This document shows, one piece after another, positions 45,138-53,786 of a stretch of 64,000 bases of DNA (within the stretch, counting starts at the first letter, position 1; each line of letters opens with the position of its first letter). A model generated the notes under the pieces. The model made no database searches. It was not told where the DNA came from and saw only the letters and a list, made by a program, of their open reading frames with translations. The stretch comes from Bacteroidota bacterium. Lineage in GTDB: Bacteria; Bacteroidota; Ignavibacteria; UBA10030; UBA6906. The stretch lies in NCBI GenBank assembly GCA_019637975.1, contig JAHBUR010000001.1:140444-204443 (forward strand). The letters run 5' to 3'. The translations under genes and the position numbers were made by a program.

Positions 45138-45650
45138 TTACGATTCAACCGAGAACAGTTTTTGTAACCGGAGCCTCGTGATGCTTGCCTGTTCGGAGGC
45201 AGCAATCAGAATTTCCTTATCAGGAGGATTGGACATTCGACGATTGAGAATTGCCAGCATTTCATTTGCAGATTTCCCTGTTGCGCAAACGATGAAGATA
45301 TAGCCAAACTTCACTTCGTATTGTTGATTTCCATCAGCTAAACTCCTGAGAATGTTCTCGCTCGCTGTCGCAACGCTGGCTTGTTCACTTGAGGCCCAGC
45401 GTGCAGTAGACGAGAGTTGTTTTTGCAGGCTCGTCACGTCGCCGATCTTCGGATGACGGGCAAATGCTTCCTTCCAATCCGATTCTGAGAGACTCTGCCA
45501 AATCTCATCTGCAGCGGCAAGCACTTGATCCTGCGTCGAAAAGGGGCGGCATTCAGCCATTTGCTTCACCCAACGGGTTGAGCCGCAGCAACGGCGAAGT
45601 TCGTCCATTGCTGTCGCAGTACTGAGACTGTTCAATTCTCGCAGAGTCAT
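45138..45650 (-). CDS. uraD: OHCU decarboxylase
   Basis: 170 aa. Converts 2-oxo-4-hydroxy-4-carboxy-5-ureidoimidazoline to S-allantoin. The catalytic His lies in the family signature FARHPKIGD. The substrate-binding segment ends KFGYIFIVCATGKSANEMLAILNRRM shortly before the C-terminus (here split as FGYIFIVCATGKSA and MLAILNRRM). It begins 7 bases after the allantoicase stop. With uraH it makes the HIU to allantoin branch complete. Confidence 0.95.
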   Translation of the reverse strand: MTLRELNSLSTATAMDELRRCCGSTRWVKQMAECRPFSTQDQVLAAADEIWQSLSESDWKEAFARHPKIGDVTSLQKQLSSTARWASSEQASVATASENILRSLADGNQQYEVKFGYIFIVCATGKSANEMLAILNRRMSNPPDKEILIAASEQASITRLRLQKLFSVES

Positions 45651-45657
45651 GCTTCAG

Positions 45658-46680
45658 TCATTCGGAAGCAAGATATCCCAACACTCGCATTCTGCTGACG
45701 CCGCCATCAGGATAGACATTCAGCCGAACATGCGTACAACGGTCAACCGGCTTCAATTCCTTTTCGAAGAGATGCTGCGTATCCGCGTGCAACCCGGTTT
45801 GAGGAAGAATCTCCTTCCATTGAAATTGATGCCAACTCAATGCATCAACCGTTGAACCAGGGGCACTCAATGCATCGATGGAGCAACTGTCGGGATAGTT
45901 ACCTTTGAAATGGCCGGTATCCACCTCGATCCTTTGAATTCTCCCTAATGCGCCCAGTTGAAGAATAGCCCAATCGTGACCAAGGCCGCGACGGCGCTTT
46001 GTTTCCCAGCCGTCTCCCATATTGACTGCCCGTCCTGGCATGATAAGATTTTCCTTGTTGCCGAAAAACATATCGCTTGCAGCTACAACTTTTCCGCCTG
46101 AGCCGATGTATGCAAGGTCAATCAGTCCCTCTTGCTTCAAGCTATTCCAATCAGGAACAACATTTCCATAAATTCTCAGCCGTGCGACACCGCCGTCGGG
46201 AAAAATGTTGAGACGAACATGAGTCCACACCATCTGGTCTGCAACTGAAAAAAGATTCTGGGTACCGGGGCGTAGTGGCGACTTCGGTAAAATTACAGAC
46301 CATTGTGTTTCGGGTCCCGGCAACGGGCCGTTCGATGCATCGCCTATGATGCTGCATGCTTCAATTGACGCATAGGCGGGATTGTTTCCGAGAAAATGAT
46401 TCGTGTCGATATCGACGCCTTTGATAATCCCGCTAAATCCAAGCTTGACAATACACCAGTCATGCCCCGGGGTACGCTTTCGACGTGATTCCCACCCGTC
46501 CATCCATTTGCCGCGATCGGTGTACTTGTCCGGAATAAAAATCCCGCGACCGGGCTTCAGAAGGTTTTCCTTTTCGGCGAAGAACTCATCACTCGCGATG
46601 AGAGCCTTGCCGCCCAATCGCTCGGAAGCAAGATCGGTAAAGCCGGAGAAAGCGGCTGCGGTTTCATTCTCTGAAGACAT
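45658..46680 (-). CDS. alc: Allantoicase
   Basis: 340 aa. Hydrolyses allantoate to ureidoglycolate and urea. Two tandem jelly-roll allantoicase repeats are visible: residues about 15-165 (DLASERLGGKALIASDEFFA, GWESRRKRTPGHDWCIVKLG, VDIDTNHFLGNNP) and 185-335 (DLAYIGSGGKVVAASDMFFG, GWETKRRRGLGHDWAILQLG, VDTGHFKGNYP). Length is normal. It follows allantoinase by about 36 bp and precedes uraD by 7 bases. The released urea implies urease or export elsewhere in the genome. Confidence 0.95.
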   Translation of the reverse strand: MSSENETAAAFSGFTDLASERLGGKALIASDEFFAEKENLLKPGRGIFIPDKYTDRGKWMDGWESRRKRTPGHDWCIVKLGFSGIIKGVDIDTNHFLGNNPAYASIEACSIIGDASNGPLPGPETQWSVILPKSPLRPGTQNLFSVADQMVWTHVRLNIFPDGGVARLRIYGNVVPDWNSLKQEGLIDLAYIGSGGKVVAASDMFFGNKENLIMPGRAVNMGDGWETKRRRGLGHDWAILQLGALGRIQRIEVDTGHFKGNYPDSCSIDALSAPGSTVDALSWHQFQWKEILPQTGLHADTQHLFEKELKPVDRCTHVRLNVYPDGGVSRMRVLGYLASE

Positions 46681-46716
46681 CGAAATCTGGAGAATTTGGG
46701 ATTATGAGGCGATGGA

Positions 46717-48051
46717 CTATGCGTTACGTGAAAGAACTCTGCCAGCCGCTACTGAAAATCTCCCCTCTTCAAATACTTTGGTACCCCGAACGTATGTTGC
46801 CAGCACGTTGCCGTACAAGGTTCGTCCCTCGTACGGAGTTACTTTGTGACGGTGATGAAGTAACGAGGGCCCGACAGAAAATGATTCATCCGGATTCCAT
46901 ACAACAAAATCGGCATCATACCCCGGTGCGATTCTGCCTTTCCTGCCTTCAAGCCCGACGAGTGTTGCCGGATTTGCCGACATCAACCTGCTAATATCAG
47001 AAATCGAAAATCCTCTTCCACGCATTTCCGTCCACATAATTGAAAGGCCGAATTGAAGGGATGCTATTCCACCCCATGCCTTCATGAAATCGCCAGCTTC
47101 CATCACCTTCATTGCGGGAGGACAAGGCGAATGATCCGATGCAATGAAATCTATGACGCCTTCACGCAACGCCTCCCAGAGTTTGTCGTTGTTCTCCATC
47201 TCGCGAATAGGCGGAGCACATTTGAACTGCGTAGCTCCCTCAGGAATCTCCTCTGCAGAGAATGTGAGATAATGGGGACACGTTTCCGCTGTTATCTTCA
47301 CGCCACATGATTTCGCTTCCCGCAACACGGGAACAACTTCTGATGAAGATAAGTGAACAATGTGTACTCTGCAACCGATTTCTTCGGAAAGGCGAATCAA
47401 CATGGAAATGGCATCATTCTCCCAACGCTTTGGTCGGGAATTGAGATATGCGGCGTAACTTCGTGAATGCCGAGGCGCAGCTTGAAGAGGCAAAGTCTGC
47501 AACTCTGCATGAACAAGAAGTGGCAAGCCGGCCTTTGCTATTACCGGCATTGCGGCGCGTAGGTTCTCTTCCGATGTCGGAGGGAATTCATCAATCCCCG
47601 AATCGATAAGAAAGGTCTTTACTCCAAGCACGCCCGATCCCGCCAAAGACTCCATCAACGACGCATTGCCGGGGACAAGTCCTCCGTGAAATCCGCAATC
47701 TACATGCAACTTTCCTTGGGCAGCGCTCAATTTCCTTTCAAGAGCATCGACCGTTGTCGTAACCGGAGAGCTATTTAACGGCATGTCAACAAGCGTGGTT
47801 ATTCCCCCCGCGGCAGCGGCTCTTGTTGCGCTTTCAAATCCTTCCCATTCAGTCCGTCCGGGCTCGTTAATGTGAACGTGAGGATCAACAAGTCCGGGAG
47901 CAACAACCACATCACTAACATCTTTGACATCGGCACCGGAAGGGATTTCGCCCGGATTGATGATATCGCTAATTCTGCCGTCATTCACGATGATTGCGGC
48001 ATCGCGCATACCATCAGGAGTGATAATGCGCCGGGACCGTAAGATGAACAT
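46717..48051 (-). CDS. allB: Allantoinase
   Basis: 444 aa, a cyclic amidohydrolase opening allantoin to allantoate. The binuclear metal site is visible in GLVDPHVHINEPGRTEWEGF (HxH), the later histidines in LLVHAEL, VHIVHLSS and AETCPHYLTFS, and the catalytic Asp in FIASDHSPCPPAMK. It is first in the minus-strand train allB, alc, uraD, DUF6986, TrpF-like, SGNH, uraH, so the operon promoter should lie in the 94 bp upstream. The ribosome-binding site is weak. Confidence 0.96.
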   Translation of the reverse strand: MFILRSRRIITPDGMRDAAIIVNDGRISDIINPGEIPSGADVKDVSDVVVAPGLVDPHVHINEPGRTEWEGFESATRAAAAGGITTLVDMPLNSSPVTTTVDALERKLSAAQGKLHVDCGFHGGLVPGNASLMESLAGSGVLGVKTFLIDSGIDEFPPTSEENLRAAMPVIAKAGLPLLVHAELQTLPLQAAPRHSRSYAAYLNSRPKRWENDAISMLIRLSEEIGCRVHIVHLSSSEVVPVLREAKSCGVKITAETCPHYLTFSAEEIPEGATQFKCAPPIREMENNDKLWEALREGVIDFIASDHSPCPPAMKVMEAGDFMKAWGGIASLQFGLSIMWTEMRGRGFSISDISRLMSANPATLVGLEGRKGRIAPGYDADFVVWNPDESFSVGPSLLHHRHKVTPYEGRTLYGNVLATYVRGTKVFEEGRFSVAAGRVLSRNA

Positions 48052-48082
48052 CTGCTTGTTGGTAAATGATATGATATGAATT

Positions 48083-48108
48083 GGAGGCAGAATTCAACCT
48101 CTGCCTCC
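48083..48108. terminator. Hairpin between the Spy-like gene and allB
   Basis: GGAGGCAG (48083-48090) pairs with CTGCCTCC (48101-48108) around a 10-base loop. It lies about 40 bases after the Spy-like stop. The T-tract on the minus strand is weak (AATTCATAT), so it may be an inefficient terminator or an operator for allB. Confidence 0.4.
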
Positions 48109-48145
48109 GCTTCAGGTTGGAGTACATCGGATCGGAAGAAATGCG

Positions 48146-48619
48146 CTACATGTCGCCCGTTCTTCCGCGGCGGCGCTGTTGGGATTCACGGACTGCCTCG
48201 CGCAATTCCTTTTCAAACCTGCGCTCGAAGAGCAGCAACTTTGCCTGCTGCTCAGCCGTGAGTAAATCGCCGAGTCCGTTGAAGAACTTCTGCCTCTCTT
48301 CCCCGATTTGTCTGTTGAGAGACTCGACTTCAGGGAAGAGTTTCTCGTACTCTTTTGCATCCGCCTTGTTGCGAATGAGGCGCTCGATCTTGTCGAGTAC
48401 TTCATCGCGTTGCTTCTCCAGTGCACGCCGGTTGGTTTCCATCTCGGTGTGACGGGCGAAGAAGCGAACGGATTGTTCCTCTTTCAACTCCAACATCTCC
48501 ACCATGCGCATTTTTTTGAACCGTTCAATTCGCTCAAATCCGGGTCCGCCCATGGGAGGCTGGGCATAGACGAATGTTGTGCAGAACAATAGGATGAATG
48601 TTGCGGATAGAGTTCTCAT
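48146..48619 (-). CDS. Spy/CpxP-like periplasmic protein
   Basis: About 157 aa with a signal peptide (TLSATFILLFCTTFVYAQ). The mature part is almost all charged helix: RIERFKKMRMVEMLELKEEQ, then heptad-like stretches and LTAEQQAKLLLFERRF, an LTxxQ-type motif. Spy and CpxP are periplasmic stress chaperones with this composition. It lies 27 bases after the anti-sigma gene in the ECF sigma operon, so it is probably both a target and a member of an envelope-stress response (inference). ATG at 48619 begins the signal peptide; another ATG lies eight codons upstream. Confidence 0.75.
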   Translation of the reverse strand: MRTLSATFILLFCTTFVYAQPPMGGPGFERIERFKKMRMVEMLELKEEQSVRFFARHTEMETNRRALEKQRDEVLDKIERLIRNKADAKEYEKLFPEVESLNRQIGEERQKFFNGLGDLLTAEQQAKLLLFERRFEKELREAVRESQQRRRGRTGDM

Positions 48620-48646
48620 ACTCGATGACTCCTGTTGTTTCATGAT

Positions 48647-49180
48647 TCAGAGATCCGTTGAACGGGATTCAAGGATTGCGGCGACTTCTGTCACCTGTTG
48701 CTGCGGAAGTGTTTCCAAGATACTCGCCGGCATTCCCGATGCAAAATAGAACTCAGCCAGCTGGACATTCGAAACACCAAGGACATCACCAGGTATTTCG
48801 GACGCAATGGAACCTGACGCAGCCGATGATTCATACAGAAGCGAATCGATCACACCTGCCGGAAGGGCACGTACAACTTCCGCCATCGAGCTTTGCCGAC
48901 TGTTGCTTCCGGGCCCGTAGTAATGCAATCCGATGAAGAAGAAGAGAATTGCCACGACACCGGGCACAGCGACTCGTGCCAGCCAACTGATGGAAAGCGC
49001 TGCGCCGCTGGTGACATGATCGATGCGATGATTCGTTCTGACTATCAGATTGGCAAAATGAGTGGACGAGGGAATCGACATCCCTGATTCTGTCGCTTCC
49101 GATGCAAGACGCCGCACGGCTGCTTCTGCTTCGTGTTCCGCCGAATCGGTTATTTCAATCTTTGATCGTCGCAGTTTCAT
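48647..49180 (-). CDS. Membrane anti-sigma factor candidate
   Basis: 177 aa. A cytoplasmic, charged N-terminal part (1-64) precedes one membrane segment (about 66-87, LARVAVPGVVAILFFFIGLH) and an extracytoplasmic tail of about 90 residues. This layout, plus its 26-base overlap with the ECF sigma gene upstream, marks it as the cognate anti-sigma factor. I see no zinc HxxxCxxC motif, so it is not a ZAS-type anti-sigma factor. The tail is rich in Ser/Ala and could receive periplasmic signals or proteolysis. Confidence 0.75.
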   Translation of the reverse strand: MKLRRSKIEITDSAEHEAEAAVRRLASEATESGMSIPSSTHFANLIVRTNHRIDHVTSGAALSISWLARVAVPGVVAILFFFIGLHYYGPGSNSRQSSMAEVVRALPAGVIDSLLYESSAASGSIASEIPGDVLGVSNVQLAEFYFASGMPASILETLPQQQVTEVAAILESRSTDL

Positions 49181-49718
49181 CTTTCAAATACTCCTGCACC
49201 TTTTTCAGTGCATGAAAATAGTTCGCCTTCAGCCCGCCTACCGATGTTTTGAGAACTTCGGAAATCTCTTCGTAGTTCATCTCCTCATAGTATCGCATCA
49301 CAAAAACCGCCTTTTGCTTTTCCGGCAACAGTGCCACAGCCCGCTGCAGCTTCGATTCCAGTTCCTTCGCTTCCAACTCTGCTTGAGGATTATCCTTCGC
49401 GGGCAGCAGAGACAAGATCATCGGGCTTTCCCGCAGGTAATTCACAACCTGCTGCTTGCGAATTGTGTTGAGCGACAGATTCACCGCAATCCTATACAAC
49501 CATGTGAAAAATCCCGAGTCGCCCCGAAAATCACCTAACGCGAGATATGCCTTCACAAACGTCTCCTGCGCAATATCATCTGCATCGTCATGATTGCCCA
49601 CAATTCGACGGGCGACCCAGTATACGCGTTGCTGGTATCGCCGCATCAGTTCCGTATAAGCTTCTCGCTTTCCGTTCCGAACTTGTTGAACAAGATCGAG
49701 GTCGGTCAGTGGGTTCAT
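49155..49718 (-). CDS. ECF (RpoE-like) RNA polymerase sigma factor
   Basis: 187 aa, sigma-70 group IV. Region 2 has DADDIAQETFVKAYLAL and FFTWLYRIAVNLSLNTIRK. Region 4 has LPEKQKAVFVMRYYEEMNYE, EISEVLKTSVGGLKANYFHA as the -35-binding helix-turn-helix. AAGGTAC precedes the ATG. With the overlapping anti-sigma gene and the Spy-like gene it forms an envelope-stress module. Such sigma factors are usually autoregulated; I could not pick out the target promoter by eye. Confidence 0.94.
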   Translation of the reverse strand: MNPLTDLDLVQQVRNGKREAYTELMRRYQQRVYWVARRIVGNHDDADDIAQETFVKAYLALGDFRGDSGFFTWLYRIAVNLSLNTIRKQQVVNYLRESPMILSLLPAKDNPQAELEAKELESKLQRAVALLPEKQKAVFVMRYYEEMNYEEISEVLKTSVGGLKANYFHALKKVQEYLKDETATIKD

Positions 49719-49764
49719 GTACCTTTGTCGTCTACTGTATTAGACAAGGCTTTCGGGAGAATGT

Positions 49765-50316
49765 TTAACGCTTAGGCGAGCCGTTCTGCTGTTGCTTCTT
49801 GCGTTTGATGCCATCAGCCTGTTTGAAAGCCCTGCGCAATTTCAGCATCGTTGTTCGCATATCTTCGGAAATCACCTTCGTATCGGAGAGAACAGGCATG
49901 AAGTTCGTATCACCGTTCCAGCGGGGTACAATGTGGAAGTGGACGTGCCCTTTGACGCCGGCTCCGGCAACACGGCCGAGATTAGCGCCAAAATTGAAGC
50001 CCTCAGGCTTCATGTTCTTGTCAAGAGCGTTGATACTGATGCGTACCAGTTTCATGGCTTCGGCAATCTCGGCATCAGAAAGGCGGTCAAAGCGCCCTGT
50101 TTGCTTGTACGGCACAACCATCAGGTGCCCGCTGTTGTAGGGGTACAGATTCAGAATAACGAAACAATGCTTGCCCCGATGAACGATAAAGTGCTTGTCG
50201 TCGTCATTCTCCTCCAACGCCCGGATAAAAATACTCTTTCGCGATTTGCTTTTCTTGGGCGGATCTTTGAACGTCTCCAAATACGCCGAACGCCACGGCG
50301 ACCACATGCGTTTCAT
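49765..50316 (-). CDS. HIT-family nucleotide hydrolase (Ap4A phosphorylase-like)
   Basis: About 183 aa. ATG at 50316 has AGGAG six bases upstream. The histidine triad is GHVHFHIVPRWNGD, and the N-terminal MWSPWRSAYLETF resembles bacterial HIT/AP-4-A phosphorylase-like proteins. GHLMVVPYKQTGRFDRLSD lies in the middle of the domain. It cleaves dinucleoside polyphosphates or AMP-X compounds; the exact substrate is uncertain. The C-terminus is a Lys/Arg/Gln-rich tail. It is separated from the EF-G-like gene by a terminator, so it is expressed separately. Confidence 0.9.
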   Translation of the reverse strand: MKRMWSPWRSAYLETFKDPPKKSKSRKSIFIRALEENDDDKHFIVHRGKHCFVILNLYPYNSGHLMVVPYKQTGRFDRLSDAEIAEAMKLVRISINALDKNMKPEGFNFGANLGRVAGAGVKGHVHFHIVPRWNGDTNFMPVLSDTKVISEDMRTTMLKLRRAFKQADGIKRKKQQQNGSPKR

Positions 50317-50390
50317 GTACTCTCCTGAAATAGAGTGAACAGCTTCCTGCATCCCCCCCCCAACGGCCCGCAAAATATGAAAGTTTGATA

Positions 50391-50426
50391 CAAAGAAAAA
50401 GGTTGGGGCTTTCGGCACCAACCTTT
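50391..50426 (-). terminator. Terminator of the EF-G-like gene
   Basis: On the minus strand AAAGGTTGG and CCAACCTTT (plus coordinates 50398-50406 and 50418-50426) form a perfect 9-bp stem with an 11-base loop, followed by TTTTTCTTTG. It starts about 20 bases after the stop of the EF-G-like gene. Confidence 0.8.
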
Positions 50427-50445
50427 CTCCGGAAAAACAACACAA

Positions 50446-52554
50446 TTACGCTTCCTGCTCTTTGTTCTTGTTCTTATCTGATGCCGCGATGATCTTCTCC
50501 ACCTGTTCTCTCGGCACTTCCTCGTAATGCGACATGCTGGCACTGAACACGCCTCGTCCGCCGGTCTTCGAACGAAGAACCGTTGCATACTTGTGCAGTT
50601 CGGCTTGCGGCACTTGCGCCCGGATGATCTGATAATGACCGGCACTGTCCATTCCGAGAATTTTCCCGCGCCTGCCGGAAATATCGCCCATTACTTCACC
50701 CATTGCATCTTCCGGAACCTTCACTTCGATGTTGTAGATTGGTTCAAGCAGAATCGGTTTTGCTTCCATGAACCCTTTCTTGAATGCTTGCGACCCGGCA
50801 ATCTTGAACGCCATTTCGGACGAATCCACATCGTGATACGAACCGTAATGCAGCGCCACGCGCACGTCCACAACGGGATAGCCGGCAAGCACGCCATCCT
50901 TCATCGTCTCGACGACACCCTTTTCCACCGCCGGGATGAATTTTCCGGGGACAACGCCTCCGACAATCTCATCGAGGAATTCAAACCCCTGTCCCCGCTT
51001 CAACGGCTCAAGACGGAGATGAACGTGGCCGTATTGTCCGTGACCGCCGCTTTGTTTCTTGTGCTTGTACTCGGCATCTTTTGCAATGGTTTTTATGGTT
51101 TCACGATACGCGACTTTCGGTTCAACGAGGTCAACATCAACATTAAATTTCTGTTTGAGCCTTTTCACAATCACTTGGAGATGAAGCTCGCCCTGTCCGC
51201 TGATAATCGTCTGGTGCAACTCGGCATCCACACGGAACACGAATGTCGGATCTTCCTGATGAAGCGAATGGAGTCCGTTGGCAATCTTGTCTTCATCCCC
51301 CTTCGATCTCGGAACGATACCGAGATGATACACGGGCTCCGGAAAGGCAATCGGGGCATACACAACGGGAAACGCTTTGCTGCTGAGCGTATCGTTGGTG
51401 TGCGTATCCTTCAACTTCACTACTGCACCGATATCGCCCGCCATTAATTTGTTGACGTCCTTCCGTTCCTTGCCGTTCATAATGTAGATTTGTGCGAGAC
51501 GCTCGGGTTTGCCGTTTGCCTCGTTGATCATATCCATACCCGGCGTAACCGTGCCCGAATACACGCGAAAGAACGAGAGTTCGCCCACGTGGGCCTCCGA
51601 CACGGTTTTGAAGACGAACAGCGACGGCTCACCCTTCGGATCGGGTTTCACGGTCACATCGTTGTTGCCATTCGTTACGCTGACAGGCCGAGCATGCGTA
51701 TCTCCGATTTCCGGCGGTGCGGGACAATCCTCAACGACAAAATCCAGAATATCCGTCACGCCGATGTTGTGGGCTGCCGAGCAGCAGAGAATCGGGAAGA
51801 GATTCCTCTCATGAATCCCGCGATGCAACCCTGCTTTCAGTTCTTCGTCCGTAAGTGTGCCTGTCTCGAAATATTTGTTCATCCACGCTTCGTCGAGCTC
51901 GGCAACGGCATCAAGCAGCTTGCGGCGATAGGTATCGGCCTTTTCTTTGACTTCGGCGGGGATTTCCGACTCCGCGTACTTCCCATTGCCGCCGCGCTGG
52001 TACTTCAGAGCTTTCATCTTGATAACATCGATCACCGTATCAAATGCAAGTCCCTGATTGAGAGGAAACTGCACGACTTCGACCTCATGACTCACATAGT
52101 CGTGGCATTGTTGCACGACTCTGTCGAAATCCGAGTTCTCGTTGTCGAGTTTGTTGACGACAAAGACAACGCCGGTCTTGTATTCATTCGTGTACTTGCC
52201 GACGATTTCCGTGCCGACTTCGATACCTTCAACAGCCTTGACGAGAACAAGCGCCGTATCTGCAACCCGCAATGCACTTTTCACCTCACCGGTAAAATCC
52301 GTGTAGCCCGGGGTGTCGAGGATATTGATTTTTGTTGATTTCCATTCGCAGAAGAGTACAGAGGTATTGATCGAGATTTGCCGTTCGACTTCGTCCGGAT
52401 GGTAGTCGGAAAGTGTATTCCCTTCCTCAACCTTGCCGAGGCGCGTAGTACTGCCCGCAGAGAAGAGCAGAGCCTCGGCCAACGAAGTCTTCCCCGCCCC
52501 TCCGTGGCCGATGAGGGCCACATTGCGAATGTTCTCAGGTGTAAATTCTTTCAT
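50446..52554 (-). CDS. EF-G-like translational GTPase (second-type fusA paralogue)
   Basis: 702 aa with all EF-G domains. The G1 loop is GHGGAGKTSLAEALL, unlike the AHIDAGKTT of canonical EF-G; then DTPGYTDF (G3) and VNKLD (G4). Domain IV has GGHGQYGHVHLRLEP, and domain V ends in GRGVFSASMSHYEEVP. This G1 variant marks the EF-G-like (fusA2-type) group, which accompanies a normal EF-G in many genomes and whose role is less clear. It has its own terminator and a 260-bp upstream region, so it is monocistronic and not in the str operon. Confidence 0.92.
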   Translation of the reverse strand: MKEFTPENIRNVALIGHGGAGKTSLAEALLFSAGSTTRLGKVEEGNTLSDYHPDEVERQISINTSVLFCEWKSTKINILDTPGYTDFTGEVKSALRVADTALVLVKAVEGIEVGTEIVGKYTNEYKTGVVFVVNKLDNENSDFDRVVQQCHDYVSHEVEVVQFPLNQGLAFDTVIDVIKMKALKYQRGGNGKYAESEIPAEVKEKADTYRRKLLDAVAELDEAWMNKYFETGTLTDEELKAGLHRGIHERNLFPILCCSAAHNIGVTDILDFVVEDCPAPPEIGDTHARPVSVTNGNNDVTVKPDPKGEPSLFVFKTVSEAHVGELSFFRVYSGTVTPGMDMINEANGKPERLAQIYIMNGKERKDVNKLMAGDIGAVVKLKDTHTNDTLSSKAFPVVYAPIAFPEPVYHLGIVPRSKGDEDKIANGLHSLHQEDPTFVFRVDAELHQTIISGQGELHLQVIVKRLKQKFNVDVDLVEPKVAYRETIKTIAKDAEYKHKKQSGGHGQYGHVHLRLEPLKRGQGFEFLDEIVGGVVPGKFIPAVEKGVVETMKDGVLAGYPVVDVRVALHYGSYHDVDSSEMAFKIAGSQAFKKGFMEAKPILLEPIYNIEVKVPEDAMGEVMGDISGRRGKILGMDSAGHYQIIRAQVPQAELHKYATVLRSKTGGRGVFSASMSHYEEVPREQVEKIIAASDKNKNKEQEA

Positions 52555-52787
52555 AGATATTTCTGTGCCTCCAATAAGGAGATGTTATGATATGATGTTC
52601 GGGTAACAGATGACTTCCCTACAGAAATCCGGTACACGCCGGCGTTCCACATGCGTGCCGCCACGAGGGAAGACGTGAAATGAGGGAATGTTTCTCTTAT
52701 CAACCACGATGGTTCGCTCTTGAAAATCCACTCGTATTGCCGGGTGCAGAGATTCGGAGAGTTTGCAAAGAGATTCTTACAAAGAAC

Positions 52788-52814
52788 AAAAAACCCCTGT
52801 CTTGCGAACAGAGG
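52788..52814 (-). terminator. Terminator directly after the DUF948-like gene
   Basis: The minus strand forms CCTCTGT-tcgcaag-ACAGGGG (plus 52794-52814), a 7-bp stem with one G-T pair, followed by TTTTTT (52788-52793). The stem abuts the stop codon. The remaining 230 bp (52555-52787) upstream of the EF-G-like gene shows no gene. Confidence 0.75.
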
Positions 52815-53201
52815 CTACGCTCGAAGGCGGGACGTAAATGCTTTTACGCCCTTGACGAGTGCCGCGATCAGAGCCACAGTGTCAAGGATGGGGCCTTCAA
52901 TCCGTGACTGTACCTGTCGTTCGAGCGCGACGATATTGTCGGCAATCTCCCTTATTGAGCCCATCGACTCGCGTACCATCAACACCTGATCGTCGATGTT
53001 GTCGGTGATGTTCTTGACACGCGAGGAAATATAATCGATATTCTCGAGCACAGGCATCGTCCGCTCCGTCACTGCCGAGATATCACGCTCGATCTTGCTC
53101 AGCATTTCCCGCACGCGAATGAGAACCAGAATGAGAAAGATACACACGGCAGTTACCGCGACAAGCGCCACCAGTTGGGCAATCAAGAGTGCAGTTTCCA
53201 A
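52815..53201 (-). CDS. DUF948-like membrane protein
   Basis: 128 aa. One N-terminal membrane segment (about 6-28, IAQLVALVAVTAVCIFLILV) is followed by a long amphipathic helix with small-polar periodicity (MLSKIERDISAVTERTMPVL, SSRVKNITDNIDDQVLMVRE). This matches the DUF948 pattern, found beside YtxH-type proteins in many bacteria, including here (25-bp gap). The C-terminus KAFTSRLRA is basic. Function is unknown; membrane-associated stress or structural roles have been suggested for such pairs. Confidence 0.75.
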   Translation of the reverse strand: METALLIAQLVALVAVTAVCIFLILVLIRVREMLSKIERDISAVTERTMPVLENIDYISSRVKNITDNIDDQVLMVRESMGSIREIADNIVALERQVQSRIEGPILDTVALIAALVKGVKAFTSRLRA

Positions 53202-53225
53202 AGTGTAGTTCCTTTGCTTGTTCGA

Positions 53226-53621
53226 TTACGAGCGGTTGCGCTCCTGCTTGAATGCGTCAACTCCCGCCTTTACAGCATCCTTCACTTTGATACTTTCGTC
53301 GATGATTGAAGAAGAACGCTGCTTCACATTCGTCAGCACGCGGTCGGCATCGTGCATCAGGGTGTCTGCTTGCGATTTTGCGTCCGAAATCACCCGCTCC
53401 GATCGTTTTTTGGCTTCGCTGGCAATTTCGGGAATCTTCGTTCTCGCCCTCTCTACCATTCCTTCCGCATCATCAATCAGCTCATCGGTTTTTGCTTTGA
53501 TATCTGCACGCAATTCTCTGCCGCTCTTGGGTGCGTACAGAAGGGCAAGCATGGCGCCGATGGCGCTTCCGGCCAACAGTCCGAAAATGAATCCTTTTGT
53601 CGCTCCGTTGTTATCAGCCAT
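53226..53621 (-). CDS. YtxH-domain protein
   Basis: 131 aa. A glycine-rich membrane segment (about 7-27, GFIFGLLAGSAIGAMLALLY) with the family continuation APKSGRELRADIK is followed by about 100 residues of charged helix (ERARTKIPEIASEAKKRSER). ATG at 53621 has GGAGG five bases upstream. It is cotranscribed with the DUF948-like gene. YtxH proteins are general-stress associated in Bacillus; the role here is unknown. Confidence 0.85.
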   Translation of the reverse strand: MADNNGATKGFIFGLLAGSAIGAMLALLYAPKSGRELRADIKAKTDELIDDAEGMVERARTKIPEIASEAKKRSERVISDAKSQADTLMHDADRVLTNVKQRSSSIIDESIKVKDAVKAGVDAFKQERNRS

Positions 53622-53753
53622 CACAACCTCCGCCAACAAATATGAAAAAAGTGCCTTTTGAACTTAGTTTCATGATATAAACTTCGTCGAAAAAAAGCAA
53701 CAAAATCGCCTGATCCTGCTCCCATAAGCACAATCTCTTCACCAACAAATACA

Positions 53754-53778
53754 AATCCCGCCGGGGTGTGGCGGGATT
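53754..53778 (-). terminator. Terminator of the COX24-type miniprotein gene
   Basis: AATCCCGCC and GGCGGGATT (53754-53762 and 53770-53778) form a perfect 9-bp stem with a 7-base loop. On the minus strand it is followed by TGTATTTG. It begins 8 bases after the stop codon of the 31-aa gene. Confidence 0.75.
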
Positions 53779-53786
53779 GTTGCATT

